From assembly GCA_963772065.1 (NCBI GenBank), contig CAVYVZ010000009.1:496001-560000 (forward strand): a stretch of DNA of 64,000 nucleotides, read 5' to 3'. The translations under genes and the position numbers were made by a program. Under the pieces are notes generated by a model. It was not told the origin of the DNA, did not search any database, and saw nothing but the letters and a program-made list of their open reading frames with translations. Below are positions 8,768-19,627 of the stretch, in pieces. Within the stretch, counting starts at the first letter, position 1. Every line of letters begins with the position of its first letter. The stretch comes from CAVYVZ01 sp963772065 (GTDB taxonomy: Bacteria; Acidobacteriota; Vicinamibacteria; Vicinamibacterales; UBA2999).

Positions 8768-9151
8768 TTAGGCCGTTGGTTTCGGATTGATCTTCTTACC
8801 CTTGTAGTCGCGCAGCCCGCAGAACCCCGCGACCTTGTAGCCCTTCTCGGCAAGCAGCACCGCGGCACGCGCGGCTCGGCCACCGCCGTTTCAGGCGGTG
8901 AGGATCAGTTTGTCCTTTGGCAGCTCGCCAAGCCGCTTCTCCAGCTCGCCGATCGGGATGTTGTAGTAGCCCTCGAGGGTACCCAGCTCCTCGATCTCTT
9001 TCGGCTCGCGCACGTCCAGGAAGAACACCTTCTTCTCCTGGATGTACTTGTCGATCTCGTCCGCCTGGACGCGGCAATCAGGCCCGTCCTGCGCGAGAAG
9101 CGGCAGCGCGATCGCCAGGCTCGTCAACGCCGTGAGCAGCAATCGATGCAT
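8768..9151 (-). CDS. Periplasmic rhodanese-like protein with in-frame UGA at the catalytic Cys (candidate selenoprotein)
   Basis: A single-domain rhodanese of 127 residues if the UGA at 8891-8893 is read as residue 87. A signal peptide (MHRLLLTALTSLAIALPLLA) is followed by the conserved VFFLDVREPKEIEELG and GYYNIPIGELEKRL. The active-site loop then reads LILTA-UGA-NGGGRAARAA, where rhodaneses have Cys-X-X-Gly-X-Arg. The frame stays open and family-like for 40 more codons (VLLAEKGYKVAGFCGLRDYK) to a TAA in a heptamer repeat. The UGA replaces exactly the residue that forms the persulfide, and a bacterial SECIS-like hairpin begins 15 nt further on. The gene overlaps the end of the symporter gene by 74 bp. 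The alternatives are a nonsense mutation or a base-call error. Sulfur acceptor unknown. Confidence 0.8.
8859..8875 (-). promoter_or_regulatory. Candidate bacterial SECIS hairpin
   Basis: On the minus strand, GCCGCG-CGUGC-CGCGGU forms a 6-bp stem (one G-U pair) with a 5-nt loop that has G in its second position. The loop starts 21 nt after the UGA. These features fit the published general model for bacterial SECIS elements. GC-rich DNA makes such hairpins common, so this is supporting evidence only. Confidence 0.5.
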
Positions 9152-10627
9152 AGCGGCTGATCGTCGCCGCGGACGGCGGTTTCGTCAAGAGCGACACGAC
9201 GACCATCAGCAGGCAGGAGCCAATGACCATCGGCACCACCGGCATGAAGCCGTAGATGGTCGAGGTCGGCGGCATCGTGCCGCTCCACACAGTCGCCGCG
9301 GCAGTCCAGACCGCGACCGCCAGCGCTCCCCATTTCGTGCTGCGCTTCCAGAAGAGCGCCGCGACGAGAAGCGGCGAGAGCGCCGCGAATCCCGAGAAGC
9401 CGGTACTGCACGGCGAGCGCGAAGATGCCGGGGCGTGCGATGAGCGCGATGCCGTAGGCGACGATCGTGACGAGCACCACGAAGACGCGCCCCGTGGTCA
9501 CGTGCGCGGTGTCTCCAAATCGCTCGCGGCCGCCGTAGTACGCGAACACGTCCTCGGTGAACATCGTCGACAGCGCGAGGATCTGCGAGTCGCTCGCCAT
9601 CACGGCGGCCATGATGCCGGCGCCGAGAAGGCCCGCGAGCCACACGGGCGCGTAGTGCGCGAGCATCAGGATCACCACATCGTCCGCCGGCAGCGGCGTG
9701 CCGGCCGCGCGCGCCGCAAGCTTCGCCGCGATGCCCGGCACGTCGCCGGCCGCGTTCGCCACGACGCCGAGGAAGACTGCCGGAAGCCAGACCGCCGCGA
9801 TGCACAGCGGGTACGCGATGACGGTCCTCTTGAAGTAGGTCACGCGCTTCGCCGTGAGGCAGAAGATGCAGATGTGCGGAAAGGCGATCGACGAGAGCGG
9901 GATGAACGTGTAGCTGAAGAAGAATGCCGGCGACACGCGCTCACGCGTGAGGAGCGGCGACATGTCCGGCGACGCGAGGATTCGCTCAATCGCCGCGCCG
10001 AATCCTCCCATGCCGCTTCCGATCACGATGAGCGCCAGCGTGCCGAACGCCAGGAAGAGCGTCGCCTGGAATGTGTTCACGAGCGCGGTGCCGCGCATCC
10101 CTCCCAGAAACACGTAGGTCATCACGACGACGGAGACGATGGCGCCGCCGAGCCAGTAGGGCACGGCACCGCCGCTGATCGCGCGAAGCGCCGTGCCGCC
10201 GCCCATGACGGCGATGACGATGTAGGGCACCAGCAGCGCCGCCTGGACTGCAAAGATGACGGTCCCGATGTGGCCGCACTCCCAGCGGTCGCGAAACATC
10301 TGTACTGGGGTCATGAAGCCGAAGCGCTTGCCGAGGGACCAGACCCGCGTGCCGATCAGTAACAACGTGAGCGGGATGATCAGCGCGGACGAGGAAGCCA
10401 TCAGCCCGTAGGTGACGATGCCGTTGTTGAAGGCGTGGCCCGACGAGCCGAGGATGGTGAAGGCGGTCATGTTGGCGCCGAAGAGCGACGCGAGGAACAC
10501 GAACGGCCCGAGCGCGCGGCTGGCGAGGAAGAAATCTTCAGCGCTCCGCTGCGAGTGACGAAAGGCGAAGATTCCGATGTAAAGGACGATGGCCAGGTAG
10601 GCCAGTACCGATGATCGCCGGGATCAA
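9078..10627 (-). CDS. Sodium:solute symporter (SSS family), two apparent frameshifts
   Basis: A polytopic sodium:solute symporter of about 515 residues after removing two inserted bases (near 10608 and 9402, both at GTAC); the corrected length is a multiple of three. The start is most likely a TTG at 10627 overlapping the TGA of the DUF3311 gene, preceded by GAGGA; corrected, the protein opens with a hydrophobic IPAIIVLAYLAIVLYIGIF. Family features include SAEDFFLASRALGPF, FGANMTAFTILGSSG and GAGIMAAVMASDSQILALST. The C-terminal part after the second indel (FSGFAALSPLLVAALFWKR) is in another frame. The end overlaps the start of the rhodanese gene by 74 bp. The substrate is unknown; the DUF3311 neighbour is the usual small partner in this family. 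Confidence 0.87.
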
Positions 10628-10821
10628 CGTCCATCCTCAGGAAACTCATAGCGGACGAGCAGCCACATCAGGGCGGCGGCGACAATCGAATACAGGACGT
10701 GATAGGCGAGCCCAATCGGAAGGACGCCGAAAACGACGGGCTCCGCGCGATGCCAGAGCCAGAAATCCTGATGGAGGATGTAAACGGCCGCTACCAGGAC
10801 GGCCAGCACAGCATGGCGCAT
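10624..10821 (-). CDS. DUF3311 small membrane protein
   Basis: A 65-residue protein with two hydrophobic segments (AVLAVLVAAVYILHQDFWLW and an AYHVLYSIVAAALMWLLV stretch). It matches the small DUF3311 family, commonly encoded just before sodium:solute symporters, and the symporter follows here with a TTGA start/stop overlap, so the two are translationally coupled. The role is presumed to be an accessory subunit of the transporter. It is transcribed divergently from a TonB receptor gene, with only 45 bp between the start codons. Confidence 0.85.
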   Translation of the reverse strand: MRHAVLAVLVAAVYILHQDFWLWHRAEPVVFGVLPIGLAYHVLYSIVAAALMWLLVRYEFPEDGR

Positions 10822-10866
10822 GCGTAAACGAGGGCCCGAACTGCGGAGTATAGCAAGACGTCTAAT

Positions 10867-13800
10867 ATGAACTCGATGGGACGCATTTTTCTGACGTTCA
10901 TTGCAGCCATCTGGTTGAGCGCATCAACGCTGAGCGGATCGGCGGCGGCACAAACCACGAGCACGATCGCCGGACGCGTGCTGGACCAGAGCGGGGGCGT
11001 ACTGCCGGGCGTGGCCGTCACGGTGCGCAACCTCGGTACTGGCTTCGCGCGCAATGTGACGACGGGCGGCGAGGGACGGTTCACGATCCCGTCGCTGCCA
11101 GTCGGATCCTATCAGTTGACCGCGGAGCTTCAGGGGTTTCGCACCTCCGTGCTCAACAACATCAGGACGACCGTGGGCGAGACCGTCGAGTTGACCGTCG
11201 CGCTCACGGTGGGCGGCGTCACGGAGCAGGTGACGATCACCGCGGACTCGTCGCCCGTCAACTCGCGGACCTCCGAGCTCAGTTATCTCGTCGCGGAGGA
11301 GGCGGTCGAGCAGCTGCCGCTCAACGGGCGGAACTACACCGACCTCGCGCTGCTGCAGCCCGGCGTCATTGCGTTCCCCCACCGCGACGGCGGGTCGGCG
11401 GTTGCGCATGGCCTCGGGATGTCGGTGAACGGGCAGGATCCGCGCTCGAACGTGTATCTGCTGGATGGGACGCTCCTCAACGACATGACGAACGGGCCGG
11501 CGGGCAGCGCCGCGGGGACCGCGCTCGGCATGGAGACGGTGCGCGAGTTTCGAGTCGAGACGAACGCCTACGGCGCCGAGTTCGGACGCAACTCCGGCGG
11601 CCAGATTTCCGTCATCACGAAGTCCGGCACGAACAGCTTCAGCGGGAGCGCGTACGAGTTCCATCGGAACGACTCGCTCGACGCGCGCAACTTCTTCGAT
11701 CCCCCCGGACAGAAGCCCGACTTCCGGCGCAACCAGTTCGGCGGCACGATCGGCGGGCCGCTGCGCGCCGATCGCGCCTTCTTTTTCTTCGGCTACGAGG
11801 CGCTGCGCGAAAAGCTCGGCCGGACCGTGTCCACGGTCGTTCCCGACGACAACGCGCGCAACGGCCTGCTTCCGACCGCGGGCGTGCTGCAGCCGGTGGC
11901 CGTCAATGCCGCCGTGCTGCCGTTCCTGCTGGAGTACCCGCGCGCCAACGGCGCGTCCTTTGGCGACGGGACCGCCGCGTTCACGTTCCCGTTCGAACAG
12001 CGCCTGGACCAGGATTTCATGCAGGGCCGGATCGACTACAACCTCGGCGCATCGCACCAGTTCTTCGGTCGCTACACGTTCGACGATGCGCATCAGTTCC
12101 TGCCGACGGACTATCCGCAATTCCCGCGGGCGTTTCTGTCGAGGAACCAGTTCTTCACCGGCGAGTATCGACGCATCTACTCGGACCGGACGCTCAGCAC
12201 GTCGCGGGTCGGATTCAGCCGGACGCGCGTCGGCCAGAACGTGGAGTCGCACACCGCATCGGCGCTGTCGCCGTTCGTGCCCGGGCGCGCGCTCATGGGA
12301 AACATCGACGTCGGAGGCCTTCGCCGGTTCGGTCCTCAGAGCTCGGCAAACCTCCGGCTCGTTCAGAACGTGTTCAGCTTCTCGCACGACATGGCGCACA
12401 CGCGCGAGCGCCATCTCTTCAAGTTCGGTGCGCTGGCCGAGCGGTTCCAGCAGAACATGGTCAACCCGACGTTCAGCCTCGGAACGTTCACGTTTCCGAG
12501 CCTCCGGACGTTCCTGCTGAACACGCCGACGAGCTTCATCGGGCTCGGGCCAACGGGCGCCATCGATCGCTACTGGCGGTTCACCCTGTTCGGCTTCTAC
12601 GCGCAGGATGAATTCACCGTGACGCCGCGGCTCACGCTGAATGCCGGGCTTCGCTACGAGTTCACCACGATGCCCGAGGACATCTACGGGCGCGATTCGG
12701 CGCTGCCAAACCCGCTGACGGATCGCGAGCCGGTCACGGGACGGCTCTATCAGAATCCGACCTACACGAACCTGTCGCCGCGCGGCGGCGTCGCCTGGGA
12801 CGTGCGCGGCGACGGCCGCACCGCCGCGAGGGCCGGCTACGGGCTGTACTTCAACACGAACAGTTATCAGAACCTGATCGTCACGGTGACGAATCCGCCT
12901 GCGACGCCGCGGTTCATCATCGCGAACCCGTCATTCCCGCAGCCCGATTTCACGCGTGGAGTCGGAAACTCGATCCGGCCGGTCCAGTACCGATCTCGAG
13001 AACCCGCGCGTCCACGTCTGGAATGCGAACGTCCAGCACGAGGTGTGGCGCAACGGCGTGCTCACCGTGGGCTATGCCGGGTCGCGCGGCCGCCACCTGC
13101 TGCGCAGCGGCGACGTCAACACGGCGCGTCCCACCGGAGAACTGAACGGCACCCCGTTCATCGCCGCCGGCACGCCGCGGCCGAACACCGCGTTCGGGGT
13201 CATCGAGCTGAAGAGCAGCGATGGTGAGTCATGGTACCGGGCGCTCATTCTCGACCTCCGCCAGCGCGTGCGCGGACCTGACCGTGCAGTCGTCGTACAC
13301 GTTCTCGCGCAGTGAAGACACGACCCAGGCGTCGACCTTTTTCTCGGACGCCACGAACGGCACGACGTCGGCGCTCCCCGAGTACGTCGCCGACTACAAC
13401 AAGGGTCCGTCGGATTTCGACGCCACGCACAACTGGGTGACGAACTTCACGTGGGAGTCGCCATACCTTGGCGGGTGGCGGTTCTCCGGTATCTACACCT
13501 ACCGCAGCGGCAGCCCTCTGACGGTGTTCATCCAGGCGAACCGCTCGCGCTCGCAGTGGAATCCGTCGCGGGGCCCCGGTATCGGACAGGACCGTCCGAG
13601 CTGGGCGGCCGGTCGCAATGCCGGACAACGCTATTCTTGGCCAGCCGTCGCAGTGGATCGATCCGACGGCCTTCGTCGTCCAGCCCGCGGGGACCTTCGG
13701 GAACACGCGCCGTGGCGAGCTCAGAGGCCCCGACCTGCGCGCGCTCGATCTGTCGCTGACAAAGCTCGTCCCCTGGGCCCGCCTCGGAGGCGATGGCTCG

Positions 13801-13977
13801 GTGGAGATCCGCCTCGAGGCCTTCAATGTGCTCAATCGGGCCAACTTCGGCGTGCCGTCGCTGACGGTCTACCCGGGACTGGCCGACAACGAGGTTCCCT
13901 TCGCCACGTTCGGCCGCATCTTCAACACCGTCACGTCGTCGCGACAGATCCAGCTCGGGGTTCGCCTCGCTTTCTAG
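10867..13977 (+). CDS. TonB-dependent receptor, Oar-like, three apparent frameshifts
   Basis: An outer membrane receptor of about 1035 residues after removal of three inserted bases (near 12991, 13268 and 13612). Order: signal peptide ending SAAAQ; carboxypeptidase-regulatory Ig-like domain (about 35-120, GRVLDQSGGVLPGVAVTVRN); TonB plug (about 130-260, VEQLPLNGRNYTDLALLQPG); then an Oar-type beta barrel with SAYEFHRNDSLDARNFFDP and RNQFGGTIGGPL. The barrel continues across the shifted frames (ENPRVHVWNANVQHEVW, LTVQSSYTFSRSEDTTQAS, IEL-type end IQLGVRLAF), and the terminal Phe is as expected for barrel assembly. Its TAG stop lies in the left arm of a large inverted repeat. The ligand is unknown. 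Confidence 0.9.
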
Positions 13978-14157
13978 GTCAAGGGTCAAAGGTCAAAAGT
14001 CAGGTCAAAAGGTCGAAGTCAAGGTTCAAGAGCAAGGACTAGGTGAAGCACGCCAGATCACGGTAGCCACGGAGAACCTGAACCCATCGACTTTCACTTT
14101 GACCCGAACCTTGACCTAGACCTTTGACCTGACTTTTGACCTTTGACCTTTGACCTA
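13975..14157 (+). repeat. GGTCAAA heptamer arrays forming a large inverted repeat
   Basis: Left arm 13975-14027 and right arm 14106-14157 are near-perfect inverted copies of about 52 bp, built from GGTCAAA / GGTCAAG-like 7-bp units and separated by a 78-bp spacer. The left arm begins with the TAG stop of the TonB receptor. A direct duplication of TGACCTACGCGTACA follows at about 14151-14180, next to the start of the next gene. The structure could form a long hairpin in RNA. Confidence 0.9.
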
Positions 14158-14191
14158 CGCGTACATTGACCTACGCGTACAATGGCGCCGC

Positions 14192-14635
14192 ATGAATTGG
14201 ATCTACTTGGCGTTCGGTGCAGCCTTGTCGTGGGGTTTCTACGGCGCGATGCTGCATCGCGGTCAGGTTGCGCTCGGCAACCCGATGAAGGCGCTGCTGT
14301 GCGTGGGCGTCGCATACTTTCTGCTGGGCGTCCTCTGGCCGGTGGCAGCGCTCTCGGCGCAGGGCAACCTGCGCGGCTTCTCGCCGGTCGGCGCGACAAC
14401 CGCGACGCTTGCGGGCGCACTGGGTGCGCTCGGCGCGGTGTGCATCATCTATGCGTTTCGTTCCGGTGGGTCGCCTGCCATCGTCATGCCCATCGTGTTC
14501 GGCTGCGCGCCGCTCATCAACGTCCTCGTCACGATGGCGATTCATCCTCCGGCCCATGCACCGAACCCGCTCCTCTACGTCGGCTACGTGCTCGCGTCGA
14601 TCGGCGTCGGTATGGTGCTGTACTTCAGGCCCTGA
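14192..14635 (+). CDS. Small DMT/EamA-like membrane protein
   Basis: A 147-residue protein with about five hydrophobic helices (LAFGAALSWGFYGAML, ALLCVGVAYFLLGVLWPVAAL, ATTATLAGALGALGAVCIIYAF, VMPIVFGCAPLINVLVTMAI, YVGYVLASIGVGMVLYF). The helices resemble one half of a drug/metabolite transporter, so it may work as a dimer; that is inference. The ATG at 14192 is used because the upstream codons lie in a repeat; no clear ribosome binding site is visible. A ligase gene follows 21 bp downstream on the same strand. Confidence 0.75.
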   Translation: MNWIYLAFGAALSWGFYGAMLHRGQVALGNPMKALLCVGVAYFLLGVLWPVAALSAQGNLRGFSPVGATTATLAGALGALGAVCIIYAFRSGGSPAIVMPIVFGCAPLINVLVTMAIHPPAHAPNPLLYVGYVLASIGVGMVLYFRP

Positions 14636-14656
14636 GTCGTATCGAGGGAGTGTCCG

Positions 14657-16206
14657 ATGATCTTCCGCGGACCCGAGCCGCCGGTTGCGATCCCGAACGT
14701 TGCGCTGACACCGTTCCTCCTCGAGCGCGCGGCGCAGCGAGGCGACAAGCCCGCGCTGATCGATGCGGCGAGCGGGCAGACGCTGACCTACCGCCAGTGG
14801 GCGGAGGCCGTGCGCGGAACAGCGGCCGGCCTGGCTGGACGCGGTCTGCGCAAGGGTGACGTCCTGGCGATCTACAGCCCCAACCTCCCGGATACGCCGT
14901 CGCGTTCCACGCCGTCTCGCTCATTGGTGGCATCGTGACCACGGTCAGTCCGCTGTATACGACCGGTGAGCTGACCAAGCAGCTGCAGGAATCGGGAGCA
15001 CAATTCCTTGTCACCGTGCCCTCGTGTGCGCCGAAAGCGGCGGAAGCGGCGCGCGACTCGAGCGTACGCGAGGTGTTCGTATTCGGCGAGGCTGATGGTG
15101 CGACGCCGTTCGCATCGTTGATGGCGTCTGGCGCGGAACCCCCGGCCGTGGCCATCAACCCCCGCGAGGACCTCGTCGCCGTCCCGTTCTCGAGCGGCAC
15201 GACCGGCCTTCCGAAGGGCGTCATGCTGACGCACTACAACCTGGTCGCCAATCTTCTGCAGGCATCGTGCGCGCTCCCGATCGGCGAGGACGACACGATC
15301 CTCGGCGTGCTTCCCTTCTTCCACATCTACGGCATGGTCGTGATCATGAACCTGGGCCTGTATCACGGGGCCACGATCGTGACCATGCAGCGCTTCGACC
15401 TCGAGCAGTGCCTCGAGGCGCTGCAGAACTACCGTGTGACGTTCGCGCCGGTGGTACCTCCGGTGATCCTCGCGTTTGCGAAGAGTCCGATCGTCGATCG
15501 GTTCGACTTGAGTCACATCCGTACGCTCTTCTCGGGCGCGGCCCCGCTGCGGGGAGAGCTGGCGGCGGCCGCGGCCGCGCGGCTCGGATGCAAGGTTCTC
15601 CAAGGCTACGGCATGACCGAGACATCGCCGGTCACGCATGCCACGCGTGCGTGGAGCGACAACATCAAAATGGAAGGCATCGGCCCACCGGCGCCGAACA
15701 CCGAGGTCAAGGTCGTCGACGTGACGACCGGCGAAGAGCTCGGGCCGAATCAGGAAGGGGAGATTCGCGTCCGCGGCCCTCAGGTGATGAAGGGATACCT
15801 CAATCACGAGGAGGCCACGCGGGCCACTATCGATGCCGACGGCTGGCTGGGCACTGGCGACATCGGCTACGCCGACGCCGACGGCTGCTTCTTCGTCGTG
15901 GATCGATTGAAGGAGCTGATCAAGTACAAGGGGATGCAGATCGCCCCCGCCGAGCTCGAGGGCGTGCTGCTCGGCCATCCGTCGGTTGCCGACGCGGCAG
16001 TGATCCCGCTTGCAGACGATGAAGCCGGCCAGGTGCCGAAGGCGTTCGTCGTGCTGAAGGACGACACCGCGCCGTCGGCGATCATGGACTACGTGGCCGC
16101 GCGTGTTGCGCCCTACAAGAAGCTGCGCTCGATTGAGGTCATCAACCAGATTCCGAAGTCCCCGTCTGGCAAGATCCTGCGCAGGATCCTCGCGCAGCGC
16201 GGATAG
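14657..16206 (+). CDS. AMP-dependent synthetase, 4-coumarate-CoA-ligase-like, one apparent frameshift
   Basis: An adenylate-forming acyl-CoA ligase of 516 residues once one missing base near 14892 is restored (CCGGATACGCC, read as CCGGAGTACGCC, giving PEYAVAFHAVSL). GGGAG lies 6 bp before the ATG. Signatures: AMP-binding loop SSGTTGLPKGVMLTH, GYGMTETSPVTH, GWLGTGDIGYADADG, the hinge VDRLKELIKYKGMQ and the catalytic Lys in PKSPSGKILRR. The closest general type is 4-coumarate or medium-chain acyl-CoA ligase; the acid substrate cannot be told. The gene follows a small transporter-like protein and converges on a TonB receptor gene 15 bp away. Confidence 0.93.
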
Positions 16207-16221
16207 CTTCCCATTCCACCA

Positions 16222-19200
16222 CTAGAAACGCATCCGCACCCCTATCCGCACGACCCGCCCCACCGAGAATCCCTCGGCGCTGCCCACGGTGTCGGCATCG
16301 AGCACGGCGGTCGCGCCGTTTTCGGTCACACCGTTGACAAGATAGTCCGTCAGGTCCATGAACGAGCCAGTCGTTCCCAAACCAACGCTGAACTGCGGGT
16401 GATTGAAGGCGTTGTCGATGAGCGCGGTGAACTCCGCGCTGAAGTCGCGCGATCGAACGATGTCCTTGTAGAACGCGAAGTTGACGATCCAGGTCCCCGG
16501 GCCCTGGACGCTCCCCTTCCGGGCGTTGCCAAGCGACCCGGGGGCCGGTAGAGAAAACTTCGTCAGATCGAAGAACCTGTCGCGGCTGCCGCCTGTGTTC
16601 GGATCTCCGCTGACGTCCGGCCGCCACGCCTCGCCAAACTGCCCGACGCCGTCCAGCGTGCGCCCGGTGTTGGCAGGGTAGATGCCGCCGGTGTCGCCGT
16701 AGGTGAAATACGGTGTCAGGTTCGGTCCCGATCGCGCCTGAACGATCGTGGAAACCGTCCAGCCGCCGACGACTGCATCCGCCCAGAGCGGAAGCGCGCG
16801 GCCGAACTGCCGCTCGCGTCCGACCGGAAGGTCCCACGTGCTGTTCATGACGAAACGATGCTTCACGACGTTTGGGTCGGGGCCGCGGTCCCGCTCGATG
16901 TCGTAGGGGTCGTACTGCACGACGCCGATCGTGCTGTTCCCGCTGTCAGGCGCATTGCCATCGGAGTCCGCCAGCGTGTAGGCGGCATTGACGGCGAGCC
17001 CTCCCCTGAAGCGGCGCTGTAACTCCAATTGCAGCGCGTTGAACTGGCCCTCGCCGCGATTCTCGGTGATGTCCATGAACGTGCCGTAGATCGGGAACGG
17101 CAGGCGCGCTCTGGCTGCGGGATCGTCGTCGACGTTGCCGAGCGGCACCGGGCTGGCCTGCACGGTGTTGTAATCCCGATGCACCAGCAGCTTCCTCATC
17201 GTCGATCCGATGTAGCTGACGCGGGCACCGAGACCGCCAGGCAGCTCGCGCTCGAGCGTGAGGTTGTATTGGTAGATGTCCGGCAGTTCCAGATCGAGCT
17301 GCAATCCCTGATTGCCGAAGCCGAGCGACTCGCTGCGAGTGCCCGACGAAAACCCCTGCTGCAGCTGCGGTCGCGTGAACCGGATGGTGTAGCGGAACGG
17401 GTTGCGCGACATGATGTCGCGCGCTCCCTGAGCGGCGCCCGTCGGATGGAAGATGCCGAACCCGCCTCGAAGCACGGTCTTGTTGCTGTCGTCGAGGCGC
17501 TGCGCGAAGCCGATCCGCGGGCTGATGTTGTTCCGATCGGTCTTGATCAACCCGCGTCCCACCTCGAACTGGTCGGCCGTGAGCGTTCGTGCCAGCAGCC
17601 GGGCACCCGGAGGCAACAGCTCGCCGATGGCTGCGTCGGGCACGATGTGATGACCGCCGTCGGTGGGGACGAAGTTCGCGTAGATATCGTTTCTGTCGAC
17701 GAAGACCCCGACCACTTCGTAGCGCAGCCCGAGGAACAGCGTGAGCCGCGAATTCAGCTTGATGTCATCCTGCGCGAACAGGGCCCAGTCGTTCGAGAAC
17801 GTGTCCATCGGCATGTCGCCGCGCGTATTGCGCTGTTCGCGCACTTCGTTGGGGAGACCGAGCAGCAGGTCCGCAAACGAATTGCCCGAGGCGAATCCGG
17901 AGAAGGCATATGCGCCTTTCGACTCGTTCGCGCCGGTGGAATAGCCGTCCTTCGCGTAGTTGCGGGTGTAGATGCCGCCAAATTTGATCGAGTGCGTGCC
18001 CTTCAGCCATGTCGTGCTGCTGCTGAGCGAGAACGACGACTGATCGAGATCGCGGAACGTGTTCTGCCGCTGGTCGCGAATGTCGGACGGCCGGTTCGTG
18101 CCTGAAAACAGGAACGACGGGAACCCGGGCACCTGCGCCGCGAGCGGCGGGATCTCGAGTCCGAGCTGGGGACCGAGAGTGCCGGCGGTGAAGTGGCTCC
18201 GTCGATTGCGCGTGTCCGACGCTGTAGCCGCCGCGGAATTCGTTGACGACCGTGCCCGACCAGATCCGCGTCCATCCCGCAGCGAGCGTGATGGCCTTCG
18301 AACGACGGTCGAGGAGACCGAGATTCGATAGACCGGCGCCGCCATTGCCGCCGGTGCTCTCGAACGTGAACGCATCCGGATCGCGCCGCTGCCAGCTGAA
18401 ACGGGTGAAGAGCGAATCACGACCGGTGAGCTCGTGATCGACGCGGCCGTCGGCGCGGTCCCGCTCGCGGCTGAGCGGCAGGATCTCGCGATACGCGCCG
18501 TAGCCGCCGGCAGCCACGTTCGGCCGGTTCGGGAGCGGATAGAAGAAGTCGACGATGCGCCGTGCCGAGGGGTGGATTCGATCGGCCGGAATGCGGTTGC
18601 CCGGAAACTGGACGTCCGGTCAGCGGATCGCGCACGACGAACGTATTCCCTGAGAAGTCGCCCTTGCGCATCGCCGCCGTCGGCACAATCGCCTGCGAAC
18701 CCCCGCCGAGCGCCTTGAGCTTGCTGCCTTCGTAGTTCCCGAAGAAGAACGTCCGATTCGCCACGATCGGGCCGCCAAGGCTTCCGCCGTACCGATAGTC
18801 GTGTGTGTCGGCGTTCGGGTCGCTCCGCAAAACGCCATTCAGCTTTTGCGCGTACGTCAGGGCGTTCAGCTCGTCGGAGTTGTAGTCGTAGAATCCGGTG
18901 GCGCGAAAACGATTGGCCCCGCGCTTCGTGGACACGATCACACCGGCGAGGCCGCCGTACTCGGCGCTGTACGAGTTCGACAGCACCTGCATTTCCTGAA
19001 TCGCATCGAGCCCGGGGGCCGCGTTGGAGAGCTCACCGAAGATCCCGGCGCTCGACGGCTGACCGTCCTGGATATACGACGCGCCATACGTCCGGCCGCC
19101 GAGGAACTGGATGCCGTCGAACCCTCCCACGATGTTCGGATTGAGCGTGAGGAAATCCTGAATGTCGCGGCTGTTGCGCGGCAGGTCGCGCAGCTGCTGC

Positions 19201-19613
19201 TCGTCGAGGCCTCGCGCGATCGCCTGGCTCTCGAGCGTGATGTTGTTCTGCCCCTCGGCCGTGACCGTCATGACTTCCTGGAGTCCACCGACTTCGAGCG
19301 TCACGTCCGTGCGCGCGACGGATGCAGCGCGCAGGACGACGCCCGTCCGCTGCACTTTCTTGAAGCCGCTGAGAGTTGCCGTCACGGTGTACGTCCCCGG
19401 GCGTAGATTGGGAATCTCGAAGAGTCCCTGCGCGTCGGTCTGCGCCTCGCGTGCGACGTTGGTCGATTCGTCGGTGACGACGACGCTGACGCCGGGAACG
19501 ATGTTCTGCTGCGGATCGACGACCGTTCCACGGATGGTGCCGAGAGTAGTTTGTGCCGCCGCCGGCAGCGCAGCTGCCAGAAAGAGAAGCGCGCAGACGA
19601 GGATCGTTGACAT
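16222..19613 (-). CDS. TonB-dependent receptor, Oar-like, two apparent frameshifts
   Basis: An outer membrane receptor of about 1129 residues after removing two inserted bases (near 18610 and 18205). AGGAGG stands just before the ATG at 19613, which is preferred over one six codons upstream. Order: signal peptide (CALLFLAAALPAAAQ), regulatory Ig-like domain (GTVVDPQQNIVPGVSVVVTD), plug (LRDLPRNSRDIQDFLTLNPN, SYSAEYGGLAGVIVSTK), barrel (GFYDYNSDELNALTYAQK, GSLGGPIVANRTFFFGNYEG). The middle frame holds AGGYGAYREILPLSRERD and the last one FTALIDNAFNHPQFSVGLG and the terminal RVVRIGVRMRF. It follows the amidohydrolase gene with a 14-bp gap, so the two probably form an operon that handles one substrate. 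The ligand is unknown. Confidence 0.9.
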
Positions 19614-19627
19614 CGTTCCTCCTGTCG

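Noticed and set aside
8887..9151. The rhodanese as a truncated 86-residue pseudogene
   Set aside because: The 40 codons after the UGA remain conserved and in frame, which is not expected for a decaying gene; kept as a fallback explanation only.
13975..14157. CRISPR array
   Set aside because: Units are 7 bp, contiguous and inverted, with no spacers of constant length and no cas genes in the window.
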